Positions 15,792-24,467 of a stretch of DNA of 64,000 nucleotides are shown here, in pieces. Each line of letters starts with the position of its first letter. Position 1 is the first letter of the stretch. Location of the stretch: contig OZ245326.1 of assembly GCA_965225915.1 (NCBI GenBank), positions 2,108,001-2,172,000 of the forward strand. Reading direction: 5' to 3'. This DNA comes from JAAXHH01 sp965225915 (GTDB taxonomy: Bacteria; JAAXHH01). A program made the position numbers and the translations under genes. Below the pieces are notes generated by a model, which ran no database searches, was not told the DNA's origin, and saw only the letters and a list, made by a program, of their open reading frames with translations.

Positions 15792-16463
15792 TTAATACTC
15801 ACGGGGAAGGCTAGATTCAACCTGCTCCACCCGATCTTCCTCCACCACGTAGGCGCTCAGGTGCCTACCGTAGACACACCCCGTGTCCAACCCCACTACG
15901 TAGGGAGAGCCGTCGCCCCGGCGCTTGATGACGAGACCGCCGGGCGCGTCGTGACCGAAGATGACCAGCTTGCCCGCGGAATTGTACGCGTCATGCCAGC
16001 GCGGTCCCACGATGCCGTCCACAGGCGGCCAGGTGCGTATGGCGAGGAACTCGTCCACCGTAGTGCCATGCAGGCCCTTTTCCGGGTTGATGCCCGCATG
16101 GACCAGGAGAAAACCGGGCTCGTCGATCCACAGGGGCAGTGCTTCCAGCCAGTGTATCATGGATTCCGCGAACGGTCCGAGGGCTTCAAGGGTTTGCTGC
16201 TGGTCGGGCCACGGTGTGGGGACAGGGGCACCGGACACGTGCAGGCGGAGCCGGTCCGGCAACCTGTAGTCGTGATTGCCGAGGACCATCCTCGCATCGG
16301 TGTCCCGGATCAACCGCCACACACCGGCAGGGTCCGGACCCTTGGTAAACGCATCGCCGGTCAGGTAGAGGAGATCCCAGTCCCGCTGAAATTCCAGTTT
16401 GGAGAGCAGTTGTTCGAATTCACGGGCGCAGCCGTGTATGTCACCGATGATCAGGTTTCGCAC
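15792..16463 (-). CDS. Calcineurin-like metallophosphoesterase (ApaH/PrpE-like)
   Basis: This 223-residue protein has the complete two-metal phosphoesterase signature: NLIIGDIHGC at the N-terminus, YLTGDAFTKGPDP, VLGNHDYRL, a histidine in LLVHAGINPEKG and a final VIFGHDAPGG. The layout is like ApaH, PrpE and serine/threonine phosphatases of bacteria, which cleave dinucleoside polyphosphates or phosphoproteins; which of these applies is not clear. Translation starts at GTG 16463. A perfect TATAAT lies only nine bases upstream on the minus strand (16477-16472), so the message may have almost no leader, although a GAGG also sits between them. Confidence 0.87.
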   Translation of the reverse strand: MRNLIIGDIHGCAREFEQLLSKLEFQRDWDLLYLTGDAFTKGPDPAGVWRLIRDTDARMVLGNHDYRLPDRLRLHVSGAPVPTPWPDQQQTLEALGPFAESMIHWLEALPLWIDEPGFLLVHAGINPEKGLHGTTVDEFLAIRTWPPVDGIVGPRWHDAYNSAGKLVIFGHDAPGGLVIKRRGDGSPYVVGLDTGCVYGRHLSAYVVEEDRVEQVESSLPREY

Positions 16464-16731
16464 GAGACCTCATTATACTTAAGTCGTCATTATGAGGATT
16501 CAAAGAATATGGAAGGATGATCTTTTCCCTTCGATCGAATTGGGCCGTTAAGCAGTGTCATAATCAGTGCAACACGATTGTCTTACATTATACCCGCGTT
16601 GTTCCGAAGCGGTCAAGGGATTGAACCAGGAGGGTTGAATTGCCTTGAGTCCATACCATTAGGCCCATATATTGACCAGATTATGGAAGTGAATCGAAAC
16701 CGGGGATACTGTAAACGCATCGAGGTTTACT

Positions 16732-18306
16732 TTGCGTAGAATCGGCATTTTCGGCTGGGGTATCGTGGCTCCCCGCTCGCCCAACATGAAAGCCTTCGCC
16801 CGCAACCTGGAGCAATCGGAAAGCTGGCTGACGCCCTTCCACGGATTCGGCCCCAACAACTTCCTGGTCGGCGAACCCGATTTCGACTTCCAGGATTACA
16901 GGGAATGGATCGACGCCCGATTCCCTTCGAATCGATACACCCGCTTGGTCGAAAAGATGGACCCCACCACGCTTCATGCCATCGGGGCTTTCATCCAGGC
17001 GCTGGACCAGAATCCTGGACTGGAGCAGGAACTCCAGGCGCTGGGAACAGCGGTTCACGTGTACATCGGTACCGGCGTGGGCAATATCCCGACGATCAGC
17101 CGGATTAGCATGGAACTGTACCGGGCCCAGCGCGCATGGGACCGGTTCTGGGGTTCCGCCGAACGGAACGCCCGGCTTCGCGCGTACCTCACCAGACATG
17201 ACGACGAGCTCGTTCCGAAAGACTTGCCCGCCCATCCGGAGACGGCGCCTTCTGCGTCGCGAGACCAGGCAGAGGAAGACTGGAACGCGTACTGGACAGC
17301 CGAATCGGAAGAACTAAGGGAATACCTGGAGACCCTCGCAGAAATCGAAGGGATGAGCGTGGAGGGGTCCGTAGAGTCGGGTAAGATTAAGCTGCTCCGG
17401 GAAAAGCAGCGGCGCAAGCAGCAGCTTCAGGATAAGTGGGGAGCCCCGATTCCACCATGGGACTGCGTCTCGGCCGATCTGGTGTGGAACATCCACAACA
17501 CGCCTGCTTCGCAGGTCACCATGATGGGGAAGATACACGGTCTGTCCATGGCCCCGGTGGCCGCCTGTTCCACCTTCGGTGTATGCCTCAAACTCGGGAT
17601 GGACGCCATTCGCCGCGGCGAGGCGAAAGCGGTCGTCGTCGGCGCCACGGACCCACCGCCCACGGCCCTCGTGGTGGGCGCCCTATACCGGGCCAGGGTG
17701 TCCTCCGCGGACGGCACGGTTTCCAAGCCTCTGACCGGCCTGCGCGGCACCCACGCCGCCGGCGGATCCGTTCTGTGGATCATCGGAGATTACGAATACA
17801 TGACCGCAAAGGGATTCGAGCCGATGGGAATGGAACCCCTCTCGGTGGGCGTCAGCTCCGATGCCGACCACATCATCACGCCTTCGAAGGAAGGTCCGAA
17901 AATGGCCGTCGGCCAGGCCATCGAAGAAGCCGGCATATCCGCGGACGATATCGCGTCCTGGGACCTGCACGCCACGGCTACGCCCGGTGATTTCCTCGAG
18001 ATGGACAACCTGCTCGAAATGGTGCCCGGTTCGGTTACGGTTACCGCCCGAAAAGGCACTTTCGGCCATGGCATGAGCGCCGCGGGCGGCTGGGAACTGA
18101 CGGCACAGTATCTCGGCTACGAACGGGGCGCCCTGTATCCAACGCCACTGGGCAGGGACGAACTAAACCCGGAGATCGGCCGTCTGCATGACCGGTTCGT
18201 CTTCGACGCGTCGTGTCCGATCCCCAAGGGCGTTGCCGGGAAGTTATCCATGGGGATTGGCGGGATCAACGCCTGCGTCATCTCGAGGCCGCTGACGAAG
18301 GACTGA
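16732..18306 (+). CDS. Beta-ketoacyl synthase-fold enzyme with a large internal insertion
   Basis: This protein of 524 residues starts MRRIGIFGWGIVAPRS. It holds the full ketosynthase Cys-His-His set: C279 in APVAACSTFGVCLKLG, H413 in DLHATATPGD and K441/H446 in RKGTFGHGMSAAGG; GIGGINACVI closes the domain. Residues about 135-245 are an extra charged, largely helical stretch that places the cysteine roughly 115 positions later than in FabF. The start is TTG at 16732, with GAGG seven bases before it. No acyl carrier protein, ketoreductase or acyltransferase gene is nearby, so it is an orphan. It may condense an acyl chain in lipid or secondary metabolism; the substrate is unknown. Confidence 0.85.
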   Translation: MRRIGIFGWGIVAPRSPNMKAFARNLEQSESWLTPFHGFGPNNFLVGEPDFDFQDYREWIDARFPSNRYTRLVEKMDPTTLHAIGAFIQALDQNPGLEQELQALGTAVHVYIGTGVGNIPTISRISMELYRAQRAWDRFWGSAERNARLRAYLTRHDDELVPKDLPAHPETAPSASRDQAEEDWNAYWTAESEELREYLETLAEIEGMSVEGSVESGKIKLLREKQRRKQQLQDKWGAPIPPWDCVSADLVWNIHNTPASQVTMMGKIHGLSMAPVAACSTFGVCLKLGMDAIRRGEAKAVVVGATDPPPTALVVGALYRARVSSADGTVSKPLTGLRGTHAAGGSVLWIIGDYEYMTAKGFEPMGMEPLSVGVSSDADHIITPSKEGPKMAVGQAIEEAGISADDIASWDLHATATPGDFLEMDNLLEMVPGSVTVTARKGTFGHGMSAAGGWELTAQYLGYERGALYPTPLGRDELNPEIGRLHDRFVFDASCPIPKGVAGKLSMGIGGINACVISRPLTKD

Positions 18307-18350
18307 AGAGGCGTACCGACCGACCTTCGCGCTTATTTCCACTCTGTTCT

Positions 18351-20438
18351 TCACGTTTTCTTCAACATCGAGGCCAGTGCGTCCACCGTGGTAACGGGCT
18401 GGCGGCAAACGAACTGTTCGCAAACATATGCGGTGGCCGCGCCGTCTATGGGCGGCCGGTTGGCGAGGAGCGGTATAAGCTCCGGCGCCTGCCCGTCCCC
18501 CGAGGTGGGATCGTGCAGCGCCACGACCTTGTTCGGCAGGAAATTGCTGTCGATCAGATCCAGCATGGCCCGCGTCCCGGCGTCTTCCCTGGCGCCGATC
18601 AACGCGATCTCCACGGGCGTGTCGAGATACCAGGAAAGTCCGCACAGCAACTGGCTGAAGCCCCCGGGCGCCGCTCCCATATAGTCGGTGAAGAGGGAGA
18701 GGGTCTGTCCGGCCTTGTCCCGGTATACGGAATTGCCGGTAAACGCCGTCAGCCTCAGCAGGTTTTGAACGCTAACGGCGTTGCCCGAGGGGATCGCGTT
18801 GTCGTAAGGGTTCTTGGACCGGACGATGAGGGTCTCGTGATCGATGCTGGTGAAGAAGAACCCACCGCCCTCTGTATCCCAGAACCGGTCGATCGTCGTG
18901 TCCATGAGCGTCACGGCATGTTCGAACCAGGACAGGTCAAAGGTCGCTTCGTAAAGGTCGAGGAGGGCGGAAACCGTGAAGGCGTAGTCATCCAGGTAGC
19001 CGTTGAAGCGGGCGTGGCCGTCCTTGTACGCGTGTAACAGCCGTCCGTCTTCGTACAGCCCGTTCAGGATGAACCGCATGGAATCTGCCGCGGCAACGAG
19101 ATAGGCCTGCTCGCCGAAAACGCGGCTGGCCCGGGCGAGGCTGCCGATCATCAGTCCGTTCCAGTCCGTCATGATCTTCTCGTCCCGTCCCGGGTGGACG
19201 CGCTTTTCGCGGTGATCGAAGAGTTTCCGGCGGCCGTCGGATACGATCGACCGTAACGCGTCCGGCGCCACCCTCAGGTGGGCGGCCAGCGGATCGAGGT
19301 CAACGTCCACGTGCAGGACATTGGTCCCGTGTTCGAAGTTTCCCCCTTCTTCCACGCCGTAGTAGCGGGAGAACAAGCGGCTCTTTTCTTCCCCCAGAAC
19401 ATCCTGGATTTCATCCGGTGTCCACACGAAGAAACGGCCTTCCTCGCCTTCGCTGTCGGCGTCCTGGGTCGCATAGAATCCACCGCCCGGCCGCAGCATC
19501 TCGCGGATGACGTAGGACGCCGTTTCCGTGACGGTCTTCCTGAACAGGGTGTCCCCTGTAGCCTGAAAGGCCTCGGTATACGTCCGCATAAGCAGGGCGT
19601 TGTCGTACAGCATCTTTTCGAAGTGGGGGACCAACCATTTCTCATCGACGGAATACCGGTGAAAACCTCCGCCGAGGTGATCGTAGATGCCGCCGTTACC
19701 CATCTTCGTCAGAGTATGGTTGACCATGTCGAGGGCCGTCTGCCGGCCGGTCCTGTGGTGATCGTGCAGGAGGAAGGACAGCGTCATGGACGGGGGAAAC
19801 TTGGGCTGTGTACCGAACCCGCCATTGGTCCGGTCGTACGATGCGGCGATCCCGGTGAAAGCCTTGTCAAGGAGCTCCGTAGACAGGGATTCGTTGCTCG
19901 AAGTGAAATTGGCCAGTTCGAGCAGTCGATCTTTTAGCTTGTCGCCCTGTTCCTCGGCATCGGACCGGCGTTCCCGGTAGAACTGGGCTACCGCCTGCAG
20001 TATGTGGGGAAATCCGGGTCGCCCGTACCGGTCGTCCGGGGGGAAATAGGTGCCCCCGTAGAAGGGTTTGAGTCCGGGTGTGAGAAAAACGGTCATCGGC
20101 CAGCCGCCGCTGCCCGTCATGGCGGTGACGGCATTCATGTAGATCTCGTCCAGGTCGGGTCGTTCCTCCCGGTCTACCTTGACGTTTACGAAATGCCGGT
20201 TCATGATCTCCGCCGTTTCCCCGTTCTCGAAGGATTCGTGGGCCATGACATGGCACCAGTGGCACGCGGAATAGCCGATAGACAGCATCACGGGCATGTC
20301 CTGCGTCCTGGCTTTCTCCAGGGCCTCTTCGCCCCATGGATACCAGTCCACGGGATTATAGGCGTGCTGCCGGAGATAGGGACTGGTCTCGTGGACCAGT
20401 CGATTGGATTGCTGCTCAGCGTTCTGCTCAGCGTTCAA
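18351..20438 (-). CDS. YyaL/SSP411-family thioredoxin-domain protein (DUF255)
   Basis: This protein of about 695 residues has the family opening SNRLVHETSPYLRQHAYNPV, a thioredoxin-like segment with SACHWCHVMAHESFE (C59, C62), SGGWPMTVFLTP, and a long (alpha/alpha)-barrel C-terminal region with GGGFHRYSVDEKW, HFEKMLYDNA and MTDWNGLMIGSLA, as in N-acylglucosamine-epimerase-like folds. The biochemical role of the family is not established. TTG at 20438 is chosen as start: it follows the stop of the upstream oxidoreductase by one base, and an AAGGA site lies about ten bases before it. The longer frame upstream is just the overlapping neighbour. A direct repeat encodes the tandem NAEQ units near the N-terminus. 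Confidence 0.85.
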   Translation of the reverse strand: MNAEQNAEQQSNRLVHETSPYLRQHAYNPVDWYPWGEEALEKARTQDMPVMLSIGYSACHWCHVMAHESFENGETAEIMNRHFVNVKVDREERPDLDEIYMNAVTAMTGSGGWPMTVFLTPGLKPFYGGTYFPPDDRYGRPGFPHILQAVAQFYRERRSDAEEQGDKLKDRLLELANFTSSNESLSTELLDKAFTGIAASYDRTNGGFGTQPKFPPSMTLSFLLHDHHRTGRQTALDMVNHTLTKMGNGGIYDHLGGGFHRYSVDEKWLVPHFEKMLYDNALLMRTYTEAFQATGDTLFRKTVTETASYVIREMLRPGGGFYATQDADSEGEEGRFFVWTPDEIQDVLGEEKSRLFSRYYGVEEGGNFEHGTNVLHVDVDLDPLAAHLRVAPDALRSIVSDGRRKLFDHREKRVHPGRDEKIMTDWNGLMIGSLARASRVFGEQAYLVAAADSMRFILNGLYEDGRLLHAYKDGHARFNGYLDDYAFTVSALLDLYEATFDLSWFEHAVTLMDTTIDRFWDTEGGGFFFTSIDHETLIVRSKNPYDNAIPSGNAVSVQNLLRLTAFTGNSVYRDKAGQTLSLFTDYMGAAPGGFSQLLCGLSWYLDTPVEIALIGAREDAGTRAMLDLIDSNFLPNKVVALHDPTSGDGQAPELIPLLANRPPIDGAATAYVCEQFVCRQPVTTVDALASMLKKT
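20412..20435 (-). repeat. Two perfect 12-bp tandem units inside the YyaL-like gene
   Basis: The plus-strand unit CTGCTCAGCGTT occurs twice back to back (20412-20423, 20424-20435). It encodes the NAEQNAEQ stretch immediately after the TTG start, a sign of recent slippage in a tolerant N-terminus. Confidence 0.9.
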
Positions 20439-20439
20439 C

Positions 20440-21465
20440 TCACACCATTCCTTCCCTGTCCATGCGTTCCAGGGGAAAATCGAGGACGTCGATGGGGAAT
20501 TCAAGGGCGCACCGCCTGGCGGACGATTCAAAAATGCCCATGATGGTTTCCAGTGCCACGCGGGCGATCCTCGCTTCGGACCGGTGCGCTGCGCGGCCTT
20601 CCACGGCGGAGACCAGTTCCTCCAGTTCACCGCAGATCGTCGAATAGATCTCCTTTAATTTCGGCGCTTGCCACCCGTCGGACCGGTAACCGGACAGCAC
20701 CTTCAATGGCGGTCCCGTGGGACTGTTCACTTCGATGACACCGTCGGAACCTATGATCCGGAAGGCGAAGGCCTGGTTTGCCCGTTCTCCCAGTTCGATG
20801 AATCCTACCACCCCGTTGCTGTACCCCACCCGTCCGATCGCCATGTCTTCGACCAACATGTCGGGATGGTTGCGCCGGCCGACGATCCGGCGATGACGGT
20901 CGATCTGTCCCATGACCCAAAGGGGTCCGCTGTCGTTGTTCAGGTAGTTGATCAGGTCGATGACATGGGTGCCGTTGTTCATCAGGTCGAGGGTGCAGTG
21001 CCCCCATATCATGGCGATCTCGCCGATATCTCCCGCCTGGATCCGTTCCCTCGCCTGGACGGCCTGGGGCGAAAAACGATGAGCGTGGCCGATCGCGAGG
21101 GCGACGCCGGCCCTTTCGCACGCCTCGATCATCCGGTCGGCTTCGTCCAGGGAGACGGCCATGGGTTTCTCGCACAAGATGCCTTTCACGCCACTTTCCG
21201 CCGCCGCGATGGTCGCTTCGCAATGTCCCCGGGGCCAAGTACATACGCTCACGAAGTCGAGGCCTTCCCTGTCCAGCATTTCGTGATGGTCCTTGTATAT
21301 CCGGATGCCGTGTTCGCCGGCAAGATACCGCGCTTTCTCCCCGTCCGGGTTGATGTCCGATCCGGCGACCACTTCGATTTCGGCGTTCTCGACATGGAGG
21401 TAACCGTCCGAGTGGGCGGTGGCGATACCGCCGCAGCCGATGAGTCCTGCTCGATATCTTTTCAT
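20440..21465 (-). CDS. Gfo/Idh/MocA family oxidoreductase
   Basis: This 341-residue protein begins MKRYRAGLIGCGGIATAHSD and has the canonical VSVCTWPRGH strand, the ILCEKPMAVSLDEADR catalytic lysine-proline motif and a C-terminal domain with NNGTHVIDLINYLNN, which contains the histidine-aspartate pair typical of the family. It should oxidise or reduce a sugar-like substrate with NAD(P). It ends one base before the TTG start of the YyaL-like gene, so the two are probably co-translated. It is more canonical than the family member at 14650. Confidence 0.9.
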   Translation of the reverse strand: MKRYRAGLIGCGGIATAHSDGYLHVENAEIEVVAGSDINPDGEKARYLAGEHGIRIYKDHHEMLDREGLDFVSVCTWPRGHCEATIAAAESGVKGILCEKPMAVSLDEADRMIEACERAGVALAIGHAHRFSPQAVQARERIQAGDIGEIAMIWGHCTLDLMNNGTHVIDLINYLNNDSGPLWVMGQIDRHRRIVGRRNHPDMLVEDMAIGRVGYSNGVVGFIELGERANQAFAFRIIGSDGVIEVNSPTGPPLKVLSGYRSDGWQAPKLKEIYSTICGELEELVSAVEGRAAHRSEARIARVALETIMGIFESSARRCALEFPIDVLDFPLERMDREGMV

Positions 21466-21533
21466 GAGTTGGTATCCAGTGTGATGTCTATCGCCCCGGT
21501 ATCAATCGCTCGCCCGCCTTATTGTAAGTATCG

Positions 21534-22415
21534 TCATGCCCGGTGGACGGGACGCGTCAGGCAGGTCGGCCCGCCGCTTCCCGCGTAACAGATGTGATCG
21601 CCGGCGAACTCTTCGACCATGCAACCGGCCTCCCGCATGCGTTCCACGGTAACTGGATTGCCGCTTCGCACGGCGACCTGGCGGGGTTTTACGGCCAGCA
21701 CGTTGCAACCGAGGCTGTCGTATTCATCCTTCGGCACCTGGACCAGTTCTATGCCTAGGGCGGCCAGCATGTCCCTGAAAGGAATGGGCAGGAGGCGCTC
21801 GTAGACGACCGCGAGGTCCGTGTCCAGCATGCTGATGATGGACATCAGGTGCAATACCGCGCCCGGCCCGTCCCAGTGGACCATGGGGACGGCCACGACG
21901 TCTATGCCATGGGTCTTCAGCAGTGCCTGGAACTGCCGGATCCCCTCTCCGTTCGTGCGGTATGTCAGTCCAATGACGACCAGGTTGTCCTTTAACCAGA
22001 CCACGTCGCCGCCTTCAACCGTCCCGGGAGGTTCGATGCGTCCCGCAACGGGGATTCCCGCTTTTTTATACCAGTCCTCCTGTGCGTCCGGTTCCTGCAT
22101 GCGGGTCTCCTTGCCCATGCGGCCCAGGATCACGCCCCGGTTGGTCACCGAGGCCACAGGATCCTGTGTAAAGAGGGAGTCCAGCCCCGTTCTGTCGTCC
22201 GTCGGCAGGCAAGACACCTCAGCGCCAGCCGCTTCGAGCAGGGAAGTGAATCCGCGGTGTTCCTCGACCGCGCATTTGAAATCCGGTCTGTTAAGATAGT
22301 CCAGGGCCCGCCACTGCGCGTCGATCCGGCCCTGGTTTTCGAAGGCCTCTTCAGGGCGCTTGACCAGTACCTTTTTAAGCGGGTGCACCATGGATTGGCT
22401 GCCGAATGGTGACAT
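21534..22415 (-). CDS. Dimethylarginine dimethylaminohydrolase-like amidinohydrolase
   Basis: This 293-residue protein belongs to the guanidine-group-modifying superfamily of DDAH, arginine deiminase and amidinotransferase. It shows LFTQDPVASV, the PPGTVEGGDVVWL acidic motif at about residue 150, a catalytic-histidine candidate in GAVLHLMSIISMLD, and the nucleophilic cysteine in GGPTCLTRPVHRA (C285). The probable reaction is hydrolysis of a (methylated) arginine or related guanidino compound; DDAH and arginine deiminase cannot be separated by eye. AGGAG precedes the ATG and ligA lies seven bases upstream, so both are probably on one message. Confidence 0.83.
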   Translation of the reverse strand: MSPFGSQSMVHPLKKVLVKRPEEAFENQGRIDAQWRALDYLNRPDFKCAVEEHRGFTSLLEAAGAEVSCLPTDDRTGLDSLFTQDPVASVTNRGVILGRMGKETRMQEPDAQEDWYKKAGIPVAGRIEPPGTVEGGDVVWLKDNLVVIGLTYRTNGEGIRQFQALLKTHGIDVVAVPMVHWDGPGAVLHLMSIISMLDTDLAVVYERLLPIPFRDMLAALGIELVQVPKDEYDSLGCNVLAVKPRQVAVRSGNPVTVERMREAGCMVEEFAGDHICYAGSGGPTCLTRPVHRA

Positions 22416-22422
22416 GTCGCTC

Positions 22423-24450
22423 CTAGGTGGAAAAAAGGGCCTCGAAATCCGCCTCGTTCAGTACCTCGACTTCGAGTGTCTGCGCCTTCTGGAGCTTGGA
22501 GCCCGCGTTTTCCCCGGCAACGAGGAAATCCGTTTTCCTGGTAACGCTGGATGTGACCCGCCCTCCAGCGGCCGTGATCCGGTCGGCCGCCTCGTCCCGG
22601 GTGTAGCCCGTCAGCGTGCCGGTGATGACGAAAACCTTGTCCGCCAGCGCCTGGGTAACCGCGCCGCTGTCCGGCAGGGCCAGTTCCATGCTGAGCCCCG
22701 CCGTCCTCAGTTTCCCGACGATCTCGAGGTTTCGTTCATTCCGGAAGAAAAACACGATGCTCTCGGCGATCTTCGGACCGATTTCCGGTATGGCGACCAG
22801 GTCTTCCTCCGAAGCCGCCATGATCCCGTCGATGGAGCGGAATCGATCGGCGATCTGCCGCGCCGCCCGCTCTCCCACGTGGGGTATGCCCAGGCTGAAG
22901 AGAAGGCGGTCCAGGGGCCGGTCCCTGCTGGTTTCGATGCCTCTAAGCAGGTTCTCGGCGGACTTCTCGCCCATACGGTCCAGCGTCCCGAGCTGCTCTC
23001 GGGTCAACCTGTAGATGTCCCCCACGTCGCCGATCAGGCTGCGTCCAAGGATCTGCTCGGTGACCGCCGGACCGAACCCTTCGATGTCCATGGCGTTCCG
23101 GGCGGTGAAATGGGTGACGCGGGCCTGCATCTGTGCAGGACACGCCGCGTTCTCGCAGCGTACCGCCACCTCGTCTCCCACCCGCACCAGTGGAGAATGG
23201 CAAACCGGGCAGTCCGTGGGCATCACGAAAGGAGATGCCCCTTCCTCCCGCCTGGTCATATCGACTGAGACGACCTTTGGAATGACGTCTCCGCCCTTTT
23301 CGATAAATACGGTATCACCGACGCGCAGGTCCTTGCGACGGATCTCTTCCTCGTTGTGCAGCGTGGCCCGGCTGATCGTCGAACCGGCCAGGAACATCGG
23401 TTCGAGTTCGGCGACCGGGGTCACCACGCCGGTACGGCCGACCTGAAACCGGATGTCCTTGAGACGGGTTACGGCCCGCTGCGCGGCGAATTTGCAGGCG
23501 ATAGCCCAGCGGGGACTCTTAAGCGTGGCGCCGAGCTCACCGTGCAGTCCGATCGAATCGACCTTGATGACCATGCCGTCTATATCGTAAGGCAGGGACG
23601 AACGCCGGTCCTCCCATTCATGGCAGAAATCGATCACTTCGGTGATGGTATCGAATCTCCTGGCTTTCCTGTTGGTTGGAAACCCCTGTCCGGCCAGCCA
23701 AAGCAGCCTCTGGTAGTGGCTGTCCAGTTCGGGCCGCGCGGCGAGCGCGCCGCCTTCGTCCTCGAAACGCAATGTGTAGAGAAACACCCTGAGGGGTCTT
23801 TCGGCGACGACGCTGGGATCGCGGAGTTTCAACGAGCCCGCCGTAGCGTTACGCGGGTTCGCGAAAAGCGTTTCTTCCCGTTCCGCGCGCAGGGCGTTCA
23901 GTTCCTGAAAACCACTGAGGGGGAGATACACCTCGCCCCGAATCTCGATGTTGTTGAGCCGGGGCTGGTCCTCCGGAATGCGAAGTGGTATGGACCGGAT
24001 GGTTCGCAGGTTCGCCGTGATATTGTCGCCCTGTTCGCCATCCCCTCGTGTGGCGCCCAGCGCCAGCATAGCATCTTCATACCGCAGGCTGACGGCCACG
24101 CCGTCGATCTTCAATTCGACCACGTAGGCGTATTCCCGCTCCTGGCCCAGCAGGTCGCGGATACGGCGGTCAAAGTCCCTGATCTCCTCATCGTTGTACG
24201 TGTTACCGATGGAGAGCATGGGAACCGGGTGCCGGACGACGGGAAAGGAAGAGGAAGGCGACCCTCCGACACGCTGTGTGGGTGAATAGGGGGTGATTAA
24301 ATCGGGGTGGGCCGATTCCAGGTCCCGCAGTTCGTTCATCAGCATGTCGTAGTCGTAATCGCTGATGAACGGATCGGCGAGTACGAAATACCGATGATCG
24401 TGCGACCGGATTTCCCGGCGCAGGACTTCAATGCGTTCGGCAGGCGACAT
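22423..24450 (-). CDS. ligA: NAD-dependent DNA ligase LigA
   Basis: This 675-residue enzyme has every LigA domain: the Ia/adenylation region with SDYDYDMLMNEL and the AMP-accepting lysine in VVELKIDGVAVS (K114), the OB fold, a four-cysteine zinc site (CPVCHSPL and RCENAACPAQ), helix-hairpin-helix repeats (RMGEKSAENLL and AIPEIGPKIAESI) and a C-terminal BRCT domain (FVITGTLTGYTRDEA). It seals nicks at Okazaki fragments and in repair. Length is normal for the family. It starts 17 bases downstream of the secDF stop on the same strand. Confidence 0.97.
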   Translation of the reverse strand: MSPAERIEVLRREIRSHDHRYFVLADPFISDYDYDMLMNELRDLESAHPDLITPYSPTQRVGGSPSSSFPVVRHPVPMLSIGNTYNDEEIRDFDRRIRDLLGQEREYAYVVELKIDGVAVSLRYEDAMLALGATRGDGEQGDNITANLRTIRSIPLRIPEDQPRLNNIEIRGEVYLPLSGFQELNALRAEREETLFANPRNATAGSLKLRDPSVVAERPLRVFLYTLRFEDEGGALAARPELDSHYQRLLWLAGQGFPTNRKARRFDTITEVIDFCHEWEDRRSSLPYDIDGMVIKVDSIGLHGELGATLKSPRWAIACKFAAQRAVTRLKDIRFQVGRTGVVTPVAELEPMFLAGSTISRATLHNEEEIRRKDLRVGDTVFIEKGGDVIPKVVSVDMTRREEGASPFVMPTDCPVCHSPLVRVGDEVAVRCENAACPAQMQARVTHFTARNAMDIEGFGPAVTEQILGRSLIGDVGDIYRLTREQLGTLDRMGEKSAENLLRGIETSRDRPLDRLLFSLGIPHVGERAARQIADRFRSIDGIMAASEEDLVAIPEIGPKIAESIVFFFRNERNLEIVGKLRTAGLSMELALPDSGAVTQALADKVFVITGTLTGYTRDEAADRITAAGGRVTSSVTRKTDFLVAGENAGSKLQKAQTLEVEVLNEADFEALFST

Positions 24451-24467
24451 GGGATCTGCGGGTTACG

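Noticed and set aside
15246..16520. A 424-codon plus-strand frame spanning the end of the Gfo/Idh gene and the phosphatase
   Set aside because: It overlaps one real gene in a different frame and another in antisense; its composition is Arg/Pro-rich and no domain is visible.
22360..24285. Two plus-strand frames of about 300 codons antisense to ligA
   Set aside because: They lie wholly opposite a complete, motif-verified LigA and have no recognisable motifs.
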